From NCBI GenBank assembly GCA_035550055.1, contig DASZRO010000008.1:1-35320 (forward strand): a stretch of 35,320 nucleotides of DNA, read 5' to 3'. Of this stretch, positions 15,467 to 22,377 are shown one piece after another. The translations under genes were made by a program, and so were the position numbers. The notes beneath the pieces are model-generated. The model made no database searches. It saw only the letters and a program-made list of their open reading frames with translations, and was not told the DNA's origin. Each line of letters begins with the position of its first letter. The stretch's first letter is position 1. The DNA is from Mycobacteriales bacterium. GTDB taxonomy: Bacteria; Actinomycetota; Actinomycetes; JAFAQI01.

Positions 15467-16780
15467 GTGTCGTCGGGGATCACGGTCGGGATCGACATCG
15501 GCACCACCTCCGTCAAGGCGCTCGCGGTCGACGGCGATGGCACGATCGTCGCCCGCGCCCGGGTCCCCCACGACATCCACGCGCCGTCGGTCGACGTCTT
15601 CGAGCACGACGCGAAGCAGGCGTGGGTGGACGGACCGCGCAGAGCGCTCGACGAGCTCGCGGTGGCCGACTTCGACGGGCTCGCGATCGCGACCATGGTG
15701 CCGAGCTTCACCGCGGTGGACGAGTCCGGTACGCCGTACACCCCGGGCCTGCTCTACGGCGACCACCGCGGCCGAGCGGGACGCAACGAGGCGGACCTGC
15801 TCAACTCGCGAGAGTTCCGCTCGATGCTGGAGTGGACCGCCAAGCAGGCGCCCGGCGCCCACGGGTACTGGACCGCACCGGCGGTCGCGGCCGCAGCGCT
15901 CGGCGGAGTGGCCGCGGTCGACTACGGCACCGCCTTCGCCCTCGCGCCGCTGTGGGACGGGGTGTGGCAGGCCGACCCGCTGGCCGAGCTCGGGATCACC
16001 CCGGAACAGCTCCCGGTCGTGGTCGCCGACGACACGGTCACGGGCACGATCAGGGGCGCCGCGAGCGGGGCCGGGATGGCTGACGCGTGGGCCGAGGCGA
16101 CCGTCGCCGGGATCAACTCCCCCGGCGACGTCATGGTGATCTGCGGTACGACGCTGATCGTGTGGTGCGTGCTCGGCGCGCCCGCGATGGTTCCCGGCAT
16201 GTGGTCGATCCCTCACCCGCTCGGCGAGCTGAGCATCCTCGGCGGCGCGAGCAACGCGGGCGGCATGTTCGTCAACTGGGTACGCCGGGCCGTCGGGGCG
16301 CCTACCGCCGCGGTCGACCCGGCCAACGTCCCGCTGTTCGTGCCCTATCTCAAGGGCGAGCGCACGCCGGTGCACGACATCTCGCTGCGCGCGTCGATCC
16401 ACGGGCTCGACATCAGCCACGACGGCGGCGCGATCATGCGCGCGGCGTACGAGGCGTCGGCGTTCGTCGCCCGGCGACTCATCGAACTCAGCGCAGTGCC
16501 GAAGACCCGGATCGTCGCGAGCGGCGGCGGCACCCACGACGAGCTGTGGATGCAGGCGCTCGCCGACTGCACCGGTCTTGCGGTCGACCTCGTCGCCGTC
16601 CCCGAAGGGGCCGCGCTCGGGGCGGCCTGGCATGCGCGGGTGCTGGCCGGTCTCGACGCGAAGTCGGACGTGGTGCGGTGGTCGGGACACGGCTGCCGCT
16701 TCGAGCCGGCCCCGGCGTGGTCCGGGCCGTGCGAGGAGCGCTACCAACGATGGCTCGCGCTGGCCGCGGTGGGGCACTGA
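15467..16780 (+). CDS. FGGY-family carbohydrate kinase
   Basis: A 437-residue ATP-dependent sugar or polyol kinase. The N-terminal phosphate-binding motif GIDIGTTSVKAL is at about 8-19. The probable catalytic Asp is in LLYGDHRG, and the C-terminal ATP site includes ASGGGTHDELWMQALADCTG followed by EGAALGAAW. It is shorter than many FGGY kinases (about 500 residues), chiefly in the C-terminal part, but both actin-like domains are present. The start is a GTG at 15467 with AAGGGTGG upstream at 15453-15460. It is divergent from a 2-hydroxyacid dehydrogenase/thiolase unit and shares its regulatory gap. The substrate (xylulose-, glycerol- or autoinducer-2-like) cannot be told. Its presence among fatty-acid-type genes is unusual. 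Confidence 0.85.
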   Translation: MSSGITVGIDIGTTSVKALAVDGDGTIVARARVPHDIHAPSVDVFEHDAKQAWVDGPRRALDELAVADFDGLAIATMVPSFTAVDESGTPYTPGLLYGDHRGRAGRNEADLLNSREFRSMLEWTAKQAPGAHGYWTAPAVAAAALGGVAAVDYGTAFALAPLWDGVWQADPLAELGITPEQLPVVVADDTVTGTIRGAASGAGMADAWAEATVAGINSPGDVMVICGTTLIVWCVLGAPAMVPGMWSIPHPLGELSILGGASNAGGMFVNWVRRAVGAPTAAVDPANVPLFVPYLKGERTPVHDISLRASIHGLDISHDGGAIMRAAYEASAFVARRLIELSAVPKTRIVASGGGTHDELWMQALADCTGLAVDLVAVPEGAALGAAWHARVLAGLDAKSDVVRWSGHGCRFEPAPAWSGPCEERYQRWLALAAVGH

Positions 16781-16889
16781 GTCTGCTGCAGGCGATGCTG
16801 GACAACCTCGCGCGACTGCGGGAGCAGGGCCTCGACCTCATCGAGGACTAGAGCGGATGTGCCATCCGCCAGGTCGGGGGGCCAGGGCC

Positions 16890-16907
16890 AGGTCAGGTCA
16901 GGTCAGG
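16890..16907. repeat. short tandem repeat of AGGTC
   Basis: Three consecutive copies of AGGTC plus a partial AGG. They lie in the gap between the convergent FGGY kinase and the fused acyl-CoA dehydrogenase, and overlap the TGA of the latter (16903-16905 on the plus strand). Another AGGTC stands at 16871. The repeat is probably a replication-slippage product; the gap shows no stem-loop with a T-run. Confidence 0.6.
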
Positions 16908-19080
16908 CGTCGCGGGGCAGGCCGAGCAGTCGCTCGGCGATGACGTTGCGCTGCACCTCGCTGGTGCCGCCCGCGATCGTCAGGCAGCGCGTCGCGAGGA
17001 AGCCGGCTCCCCACATGTGCGCGTCGCCGGTCAACGTCGCGCCTTCACCGGCCAGCAGCTGCATCCCGAACTCCTGCACCCGCTGCTCGTGCTCGGCGGC
17101 GAAGAGCTTGCGCAGGCTCGACTCGGAGCCCTTCTCACCGCCCGCGAGGACCCGCATCGTCGAGCGCACGCCGAGCAACGCCAGGGACTGCGCCTCGGCG
17201 ATCAGCTGGCCGGTGTGGTCGAGGGTGACCTGGTCGGCCTCCCGGTGCTCCAGCAGCCGCAGGATGGCCTCGACCCCGACCCCGAAGGCCGATCCGCTCG
17301 CCATCGAGACGCGCTCGTTCGCCAGCGTCGTACGCGCCAGCCGCCAACCGCCGTCGACCTCGCCGACCAGGCAGTCGGCCGGGACGAACACCTTGTCGAG
17401 GAAGACCTCGTTGAACATCGCCTGCCCGGTCAGCTCGCGCAGCGGCCGGATGTCGATCCCCGGGGTCGACATGTCCAGCAGGAAGTAGGAGATCCCGTGA
17501 TGGCGGTCGCCGTCCTTGCCCGCCGACGTGCGCGCCAGCAGGATGCCATGCGTCGCCTGCTTCGCCAAGGATGTCCAGACCTTCTGGCCCGTGATCAGCC
17601 AGCCGCCCTCGGTCGGCTCGGCCTTCGTCGACAGCGAGGCGAGGTCTGACCCCGCGCCCGGCTCGCTGAACAGCTGGCACCAGGTGATCCGGCCGTGGAA
17701 GGTTTCCGGCACGTACTTGGCCACCTGCTCGGCACTGCCGTGCTCGATGATCGTGGGGAGCGCCCACGCCGCGATCGACAGGTGCGCGCGGCGGACCTTC
17801 GCCTTCTTGAACTCCTCGTCGATGACGACCTGCTGGACCGCCGATGCGTCCTTGCCCCACGGCGCCGGCCAGTGCGGCGCGAGGTAGCCGGCGTTGGCGA
17901 TCTCGACCTTGCGGGCCTCGTCGTCCAGACCGTCGAGACTCGCGAGGAACGCGCGCACCTCGCTGCGGTAGTCCTCCGCTTCGGGCGGCAGCTCCACGTC
18001 GAGCCGGCGGCGTACGCCGTCGAGGGCGAGCTTCGCCGCCGCAGTCCGCCAGGCGGTGGTGGGGCCGATCAGCTGGCGCACGCCGACCGCACGCTTGAGA
18101 TAGAGGTGCGCGTCGTGCTCCCAGGTGAAGCCGATGCCGCCGAGCATCTGCACGCAGTCCTTGGCGGCGTGCACCGCACCGTCGAAGGCGATCGCCGCCG
18201 CGGCACAAGCCGCAAGGCGCCCTTCGCCGTCGTGCGCCTCGCTGCGCGCGGCGTCCCACACCGCGGCGCGCATCAGCTCGACCAGGACCAGGAGATCGGC
18301 CGCGCGGTGCTTGATCGCCTGGAACGCCCCGATCGGGCGACCGAACTGCACCCGCTCCTTCGCGTACGCCGAAGCGGTGTCGAGACACCACCCGGCGACG
18401 CCGCACGCCTCGGCGGCGTAGAGGGTCGCGCCGATCGCGTAGGCGTCATGGCTGTCCAGCGACAGCTGGCGCTCGGCCGGGACGACGACGCCAGTGACGT
18501 CGATCTCGGCGAGGCGACGCGTCGCGTCGAAGCTGTCGATCGGCGTGACCGACAGCCCGGCGGTGTCGAGGACGCACCAGACGACCCGGTCGCCGACCTT
18601 GGCCCGCAGTACGACGAGCCTGGCCAGCGCACCGCCGACCACCGGACGACTCACCCCGGACAACGTCAGCCCGTCGGGACCTTCGGTGGCGGCGACCGCC
18701 GGGGCGCCGAGCGCGACCGTCGCGGGCGTCGAGCCGTCGGCCAGGGCGGGCAGCAGCTCCTTGGCGAGCGCCCCGCCCGACCGGGCGATCACCGCCGCCG
18801 CATGAACGGTGGGCAGGTAACCGCCGGGCCCCATCGCCCGGCCCAGCTCCTCGACGACGACCGCTTGTTCGAGCAGCCCGAACCCGGCCCCGCCGTACTC
18901 CTCGGGCAGGTGCAGGCCGAACCAGCCGAGCTCGGCGGCGGGACCCCAGTACGCCGGCAGCTCCGTCTCCGCCGCCGCCTCCAGCGCAGCGCGCGGGGCA
19001 GCCGGCGGACAGTGGCGCACGAGCACGTCACGCGCCGACTCGCGCAGTGCCTCGTGGTCCTCGGTGATCCCGATCGGCAT
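16903..19080 (-). CDS. fused two-domain acyl-CoA dehydrogenase (FadE34-like architecture)
   Basis: A 725-residue protein made of two acyl-CoA dehydrogenase domains in one chain. The N-terminal half (about 1-350) runs from ITEDHEALRESARDVL through EEYGGAGFG and RVQFGRPIGAFQAIKH to GGIGFTWEHDAHLYLKRA. The C-terminal half (about 370-725) contains CQLFSEPGAGSDLASL, GQKVWTSLAKQATHG, LANERVSMASG and IAGGTSEVQRNVIAERLL. At the classical catalytic Glu position the C-terminal half has Gly. This arrangement is known from the actinobacterial steroid-side-chain enzyme FadE34 (ChsE3), in which a single chain replaces the two subunits of other FadE heteromers; orthology is not claimed. The ATG at 19080 has GGGAGAG just upstream. 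It is divergent from the enoyl-CoA hydratase with a dyad 17 bases from its start. Confidence 0.92.
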   Translation of the reverse strand: MPIGITEDHEALRESARDVLVRHCPPAAPRAALEAAAETELPAYWGPAAELGWFGLHLPEEYGGAGFGLLEQAVVVEELGRAMGPGGYLPTVHAAAVIARSGGALAKELLPALADGSTPATVALGAPAVAATEGPDGLTLSGVSRPVVGGALARLVVLRAKVGDRVVWCVLDTAGLSVTPIDSFDATRRLAEIDVTGVVVPAERQLSLDSHDAYAIGATLYAAEACGVAGWCLDTASAYAKERVQFGRPIGAFQAIKHRAADLLVLVELMRAAVWDAARSEAHDGEGRLAACAAAAIAFDGAVHAAKDCVQMLGGIGFTWEHDAHLYLKRAVGVRQLIGPTTAWRTAAAKLALDGVRRRLDVELPPEAEDYRSEVRAFLASLDGLDDEARKVEIANAGYLAPHWPAPWGKDASAVQQVVIDEEFKKAKVRRAHLSIAAWALPTIIEHGSAEQVAKYVPETFHGRITWCQLFSEPGAGSDLASLSTKAEPTEGGWLITGQKVWTSLAKQATHGILLARTSAGKDGDRHHGISYFLLDMSTPGIDIRPLRELTGQAMFNEVFLDKVFVPADCLVGEVDGGWRLARTTLANERVSMASGSAFGVGVEAILRLLEHREADQVTLDHTGQLIAEAQSLALLGVRSTMRVLAGGEKGSESSLRKLFAAEHEQRVQEFGMQLLAGEGATLTGDAHMWGAGFLATRCLTIAGGTSEVQRNVIAERLLGLPRDA

Positions 19081-19097
19081 GACGCTCTCTCCCACTC

Positions 19098-19115
19098 CCT
19101 GACACCGACGTCAGG
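19098..19115. promoter_or_regulatory. operator-like perfect dyad, copy 3
   Basis: CCTGAC-ACCGAC-GTCAGG, a perfect 6-bp inverted repeat with a 6-base spacer, 17 bases upstream of the fused acyl-CoA dehydrogenase start (19080) and 74 bases from the divergent enoyl-CoA hydratase start (19190). The arms are identical to those at 8927 and 15423. This is the copy nearest to a start codon and should overlap the promoter or transcription start of the dehydrogenase. Confidence 0.75.
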
Positions 19116-19129
19116 TCCCTGATCCGAGG

Positions 19130-19159
19130 TTACTGACGTGATCAGTCGCTCGCTACGGT
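19130..19159 (+). promoter_or_regulatory. possible promoter of the enoyl-CoA hydratase with a weak dyad
   Basis: TTACTG (19130-19135) and TACGGT (19154-19159) are separated by 18 bases and could be -35 and -10 elements, placing the transcript start about 24 bases before the GTG at 19190. A 5-bp dyad, ACTGA-CGTGA-TCAGT (19132-19146), covers the -35 and spacer. Its spacing differs from the CCTGAC-N6-GTCAGG dyads, so it may be a separate or degenerate site. Assigned by eye. Confidence 0.35.
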
Positions 19160-19189
19160 GTACCGAGCATCCACGACGAGGGGAACAAC

Positions 19190-19957
19190 GTGAGCGACGA
19201 GGTCCTGACCGAACGGCGCGACAACGTGCTGATCATCACGCTGAACCGGCCTGAGGCGCGCAACGCCGTGAACGAGGGCCTGGCAAAGGGCGTCGCTGCC
19301 GCGATCGACGAGCTCGACGGAGACGACAGCCTGTTCGTCGGGATCATCACCGGCGCTGGCGGCACGTTCTGCTCCGGGATGGACCTCAAGGGGTTCCTCA
19401 GAGGTGAGAATCCGACGGTCGACGGCCGCGGCTTCGCCGGCCTGACCGGCGCGCCCCCCAAGACCCCGCTGATCGCCGCCGTCGAGGGCTGGGCGCTGGC
19501 CGGCGGCTGCGAGATCGTGCTCGCCTGCGACTTGATCGTCGCCAGCCGCGAGGCGAAGTTCGGCATTCCCGAGGTCAAGCGCGGCCTGGTCGCCGGCGCG
19601 GGCGGCCTGCTGCGGCTGCCCAAGCGGATCCCGTACCACCTGGCGATGGAATTCGCGATCACCGGCGAGCCGGTCGACGCCGAGACCGCGAAGAGCTACG
19701 GCCTGGTGAACCGGCTGACCGAGCCGGGCAAGGCACTCGACGGCGCGCTCGAGCTCGCCTCGCTCGTGTCGGCCAACGGGCCGCTCGCCGTCGCCGCCAC
19801 GAAGGAGATCGTGCGCCGGGCCTCGTCGGACTGGACCGAGACCGAGGCCTGGCAGAAGCAGGGCGAGATCCTGCCGGCGGTCTTCGCCTCCGAGGACGCC
19901 CGCGAAGGCGCGACGGCGTTCGCCGAGAAGCGGCCGCCGAACTGGAAAGGCCGCTAG
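19190..19957 (+). CDS. enoyl-CoA hydratase/isomerase (crotonase family)
   Basis: A 255-residue crotonase that would hydrate an alpha-beta unsaturated acyl-CoA, the product of the acyl-CoA dehydrogenases nearby. The oxyanion hole is formed by FCSGMDLKG (60-68) and EGWALAGGCEIVLACD (99-114). Both catalytic glutamates of hydratases are present: Glu128 in IPEVKRGLVAGAGG and Glu154 in LAMEFAITGE. This favours true hydratase activity over isomerase or hydrolase activity. The start is a GTG at 19190 with GAGGGG (19179-19184) in good position. It is divergent from the fused acyl-CoA dehydrogenase across a 109-base gap with at least one operator-like dyad. No hydroxyacyl-CoA dehydrogenase domain is fused to it. 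Confidence 0.93.
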   Translation: MSDEVLTERRDNVLIITLNRPEARNAVNEGLAKGVAAAIDELDGDDSLFVGIITGAGGTFCSGMDLKGFLRGENPTVDGRGFAGLTGAPPKTPLIAAVEGWALAGGCEIVLACDLIVASREAKFGIPEVKRGLVAGAGGLLRLPKRIPYHLAMEFAITGEPVDAETAKSYGLVNRLTEPGKALDGALELASLVSANGPLAVAATKEIVRRASSDWTETEAWQKQGEILPAVFASEDAREGATAFAEKRPPNWKGR

Positions 19958-20005
19958 CGCCACCGTTCACCCGTTCAGGCCTGTTGCGATTCCGGCTGAA
20001 CCTGG

Positions 20006-20051
20006 GCAACATTGCGCCGAAGCAAACGTTGCTCGAGCCAGCAAACAATGG
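20006..20051. promoter_or_regulatory. cluster of GCAA/TTGC dyads upstream of a secreted protein gene
   Basis: Two small perfect dyads lie 15 bases apart centre to centre or closer: GCAA-CA-TTGC (20006-20015) and AGCAA-ACG-TTGCT (20021-20033). A third, half-like site GCAAACAATGG follows at 20041-20051. They fill the gap between the crotonase stop and the start of the beta-propeller gene at 20069. They may form an operator array or an AT-richer promoter zone; no clear -35/-10 pair can be named. Confidence 0.4.
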
Positions 20052-20068
20052 GTCGTGAGGGAGCGGGC

Positions 20069-21118
20069 ATGCGAATCCGGGTCGCAGCAGTATCGGTTGC
20101 CGCCGCGGCGTTGACGGTGGGTACGGCGGCGGCGATGCCGCTGGCGAACGCGGGCCCGTCCGCGCCCCCACCGCCCACCGCCACCAACGGTCGGACCGTG
20201 GAGCTCGTCGCGTCCGGACTCAAGACGCCGACCTCGTTCGCGTTCGGTCACGGCGCCGTCTTCGTCGGCGACGGCGGCAACTCCGAGGGATCCGCGCCGC
20301 CGAACGGCGGGCTGTACGTGCTCAAGGGCGGCGGCGCGGTGAAGGTGCCCTCGCCGCTGAAGTTCGTCGGCGGCCTGGCCTGGCACGACGGTGCGCTCTA
20401 CGGCAGCGGCGGCGTGCTGACCGCGACCGGCCCGTCGTGGCGGCTGTTCAAGTGGACCGGCTGGAACGGCACCACCTTCGCGCACCGCGCCAGGATCTAC
20501 ACGGCCCCCAAGAAGCTCGACGGCCTGAACGGGATCGGGTTCGGCGCGAACGGCCGGCTCTTCGTCGGCGTGGACGTCGGGCTCACCGACGGCAACGACC
20601 ACGGCCCCGCGTCGACGTCGACCGACCTCTACGACATCTTGTCGATGAAGCCGAACGGCACCGATGTCACCGTGTTCGCGCGCGGCATCCGCCAGCCCTG
20701 GCAGTTCGCCTTCCCGGCCGGCTCGAGCTCGCCGTACGTCACCGACCTCGGCCAGGACAAGGGAGCGAAGAACCCGCCGGACTTCATCCTGCGGGTGCAC
20801 GCCGGCGACAACTACGGCTTCCCGAAGTGCAACCAGACAGTTGCGAAGGCCTGCGCTGGCTACACCAAGCCGTGGCGGACCTTCAGCCCCCACCTCGACC
20901 TGATGGGCATCGGACTGTCCGGCGGGCGGCTCTACGTGACGTCGTTCACCGGCAAGGACGGCAAGGCCGGTGAGGTGTTCTCGCTGGCGCGTCGCGGTGG
21001 CGTGCTGCAGCCGGTCATGACGGGTTTCGTCGCCCCGACCGTCGGGCTCGGCGTCAACAAGGGCTACGTGTACGTCGGCGAGCTGACCGGGCAGGTGTTC
21101 CGGCTGCGGGTGTCATAA
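20069..21118 (+). CDS. secreted beta-propeller protein (sugar/sorbosone dehydrogenase-like)
   Basis: A 349-residue exported protein. Residues 1-27 form a signal peptide (MRIRVAAVSVAAAALTVGTA, then AAMPLANA). The mature part reads as a six-bladed propeller of the soluble glucose/sorbosone dehydrogenase type: LVASGLKTPTSFAFGHGAVFVGD near the start, GIGFGANGRLFVGVDVG in the middle, FARGIRQPWQFAFPAGS, then HAGDNYGFPKCNQTV and a C-terminal GYVYVGELTGQVFRLRV. In PQQ-dependent members, 'NYGWP' near this region helps bind cofactor; here it is NYGFP. Two Cys (KCNQT and KACAG) could form a disulfide. The ATG at 20069 is chosen because GAGGGAG lies directly upstream. Enzymatic activity is uncertain; many homologues are only structural or binding proteins. 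Confidence 0.75.
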   Translation: MRIRVAAVSVAAAALTVGTAAAMPLANAGPSAPPPPTATNGRTVELVASGLKTPTSFAFGHGAVFVGDGGNSEGSAPPNGGLYVLKGGGAVKVPSPLKFVGGLAWHDGALYGSGGVLTATGPSWRLFKWTGWNGTTFAHRARIYTAPKKLDGLNGIGFGANGRLFVGVDVGLTDGNDHGPASTSTDLYDILSMKPNGTDVTVFARGIRQPWQFAFPAGSSSPYVTDLGQDKGAKNPPDFILRVHAGDNYGFPKCNQTVAKACAGYTKPWRTFSPHLDLMGIGLSGGRLYVTSFTGKDGKAGEVFSLARRGGVLQPVMTGFVAPTVGLGVNKGYVYVGELTGQVFRLRVS

Positions 21119-21160
21119 TCGCCGGACTGGCTGCACGTCCGCACCTCTGAAGGACCGCCG

Positions 21161-21583
21161 ATGCAAAAGCTCGCCGTGTGCGCAACCTTGGCTGTCGCGA
21201 TCGGCGGGGCGGGCCTGACGGCTGCGTCCGCGGCAAACGGCGCAACCGCCGGCTCGTGCGGCCCGGCACACCGCTACATCGACGCCCGCAGCGCGACGGT
21301 CGAACCGGACGACGTGACCGTCGTGCGCGGGCGATCGGCGACGTTGCGGTGCGGCGGTGACGACGACTCGTCCTACGTCCCCGGCGCGAAGCTGACCTTG
21401 ACGCTGACGAGCGCCGCCACCGTGACGGTGTGGAAGATGCCGGAAAATCCCGCCGCCGGTACGCGCACCGTGCCCGCCACGAAGCTGCCCACGTGGCTGC
21501 ACAAGAACCGGGCCGAGCCGATCTACAAGATCACCGGGAGCAACGGACACGTGACGAAGCTCGTCGAGGAGTGGCACCCCTAG
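21161..21583 (+). CDS. small secreted protein of unknown function
   Basis: A 140-residue protein with a clear signal peptide (MQKLAVCATLAVAIGGAGLT, cleavage expected after TAASA). The mature part of about 115 residues has two Cys, in SCGPAHR and LRCGGDD, suited to a disulfide. It reads as beta-rich, with VTVVRGRSATLRC and KLTLTLTSAATVTVWK. The ATG at 21161 has GAAGGA upstream at 21149-21154. It follows the propeller gene by 42 bases on the same strand, so the two may be exported together. Its stop overlaps the stop of the convergent MerR gene by two bases. I do not recognise the family. Confidence 0.7.
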   Translation: MQKLAVCATLAVAIGGAGLTAASAANGATAGSCGPAHRYIDARSATVEPDDVTVVRGRSATLRCGGDDDSSYVPGAKLTLTLTSAATVTVWKMPENPAAGTRTVPATKLPTWLHKNRAEPIYKITGSNGHVTKLVEEWHP

Positions 21584-22362
21584 GGCGCAGCGACCTTCTG
21601 CTTGCGCTCGATCATCGTCCAGCCGGTCCAGCCGCGCTCCTCGAGCAGCTCCAGCAGCCGCCGCGCGCCCGGGAACCAATCGAGGAACGCCGCGTCGAGC
21701 AGGGCGACGAGGTCGTCGCTGAGCGCGACGTCTGTCGTACTGCCCGGGTCCGCAGCGTCCGCGGCGGCGTAGAGGAAGGCCTCCATCCGGTCCGCGAGCT
21801 CGGTCAGCCGCGGGTCGTCTGCCCCGCAGTCGAAGTACTCGCCGAGATCGATGAAGAGCTCCCGCATCTTCGGGTCCTCGATCTGTTGGCGTTTGAGTGC
21901 CATCAGCTGCGGGATCTGCTCGGGCACCTGCGCGGCGATCAGGATCCAGCTGTCCCGCTCGACGGTGATCACCCGCTCGTTCACCCCGAACTCACGGCAC
22001 CGGTCGAGATAGCCCACCACCTCCGGCGGCAGGGCGAGGCTGTCGCCGGCCGCGAGCTGGGCGACGCGCTCGCGGTGGCGCTGCCGCTCGCGGATCTCCT
22101 CCCGCAGCCGAGCGTCGATCTCGGCGACCGCCGCCGCGAACTCCTCCGGGCCTGCGTCGAGCAGCTCACTGACCCGCGACAGCGGCACGCCGGCGTCGGC
22201 CAGGGTCCGGATCCGGATCAGCTCCACGACCGCCTGCGCGTCGTAGCGCCGGTAGCCGGAGTGGTCGCGCGGCGGCTCCGGCAGCAAGCCCTTCGCGTGG
22301 TAGTGGCGCACCGTGCGGACTGTCACGCCGGCGTACGACGCGAGCTGGCTGATCGTGAGCAC
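21580..22362 (-). CDS. MerR family transcriptional regulator
   Basis: A 260-residue regulator. The N-terminal winged helix is canonical: MLTISQLASYAGVTVRTVRHYHAKGLLPEP followed by GYRRYDAQAV. Next come RIRTLADAGVPLSRVSELL and a charged dimerisation helix (about 80-115). The C-terminal domain of about 140 residues has no cysteine pair for metal binding and probably senses a small molecule. It is the third gene of an operon with the ABC ATPase and permease. The start is a GTG at 22362 with a strong AAGGAGG (22372-22378 on the plus strand) that overlaps the stop of the permease gene. The dyad at 23941, before the first gene, is its probable site, so it would regulate its own operon. The transported compound is likely the inducer. 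Confidence 0.9.
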   Translation of the reverse strand: MLTISQLASYAGVTVRTVRHYHAKGLLPEPPRDHSGYRRYDAQAVVELIRIRTLADAGVPLSRVSELLDAGPEEFAAAVAEIDARLREEIRERQRHRERVAQLAAGDSLALPPEVVGYLDRCREFGVNERVITVERDSWILIAAQVPEQIPQLMALKRQQIEDPKMRELFIDLGEYFDCGADDPRLTELADRMEAFLYAAADAADPGSTTDVALSDDLVALLDAAFLDWFPGARRLLELLEERGWTGWTMIERKQKVAAP

Positions 22363-22377
22363 GCTGCGCGGCCTCCT

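Noticed and set aside
16795-16851. Small plus-strand frame of 18 codons after the FGGY kinase
   Set aside because: Too short, no ribosome site, no homology; it could be a remnant but cannot be supported.
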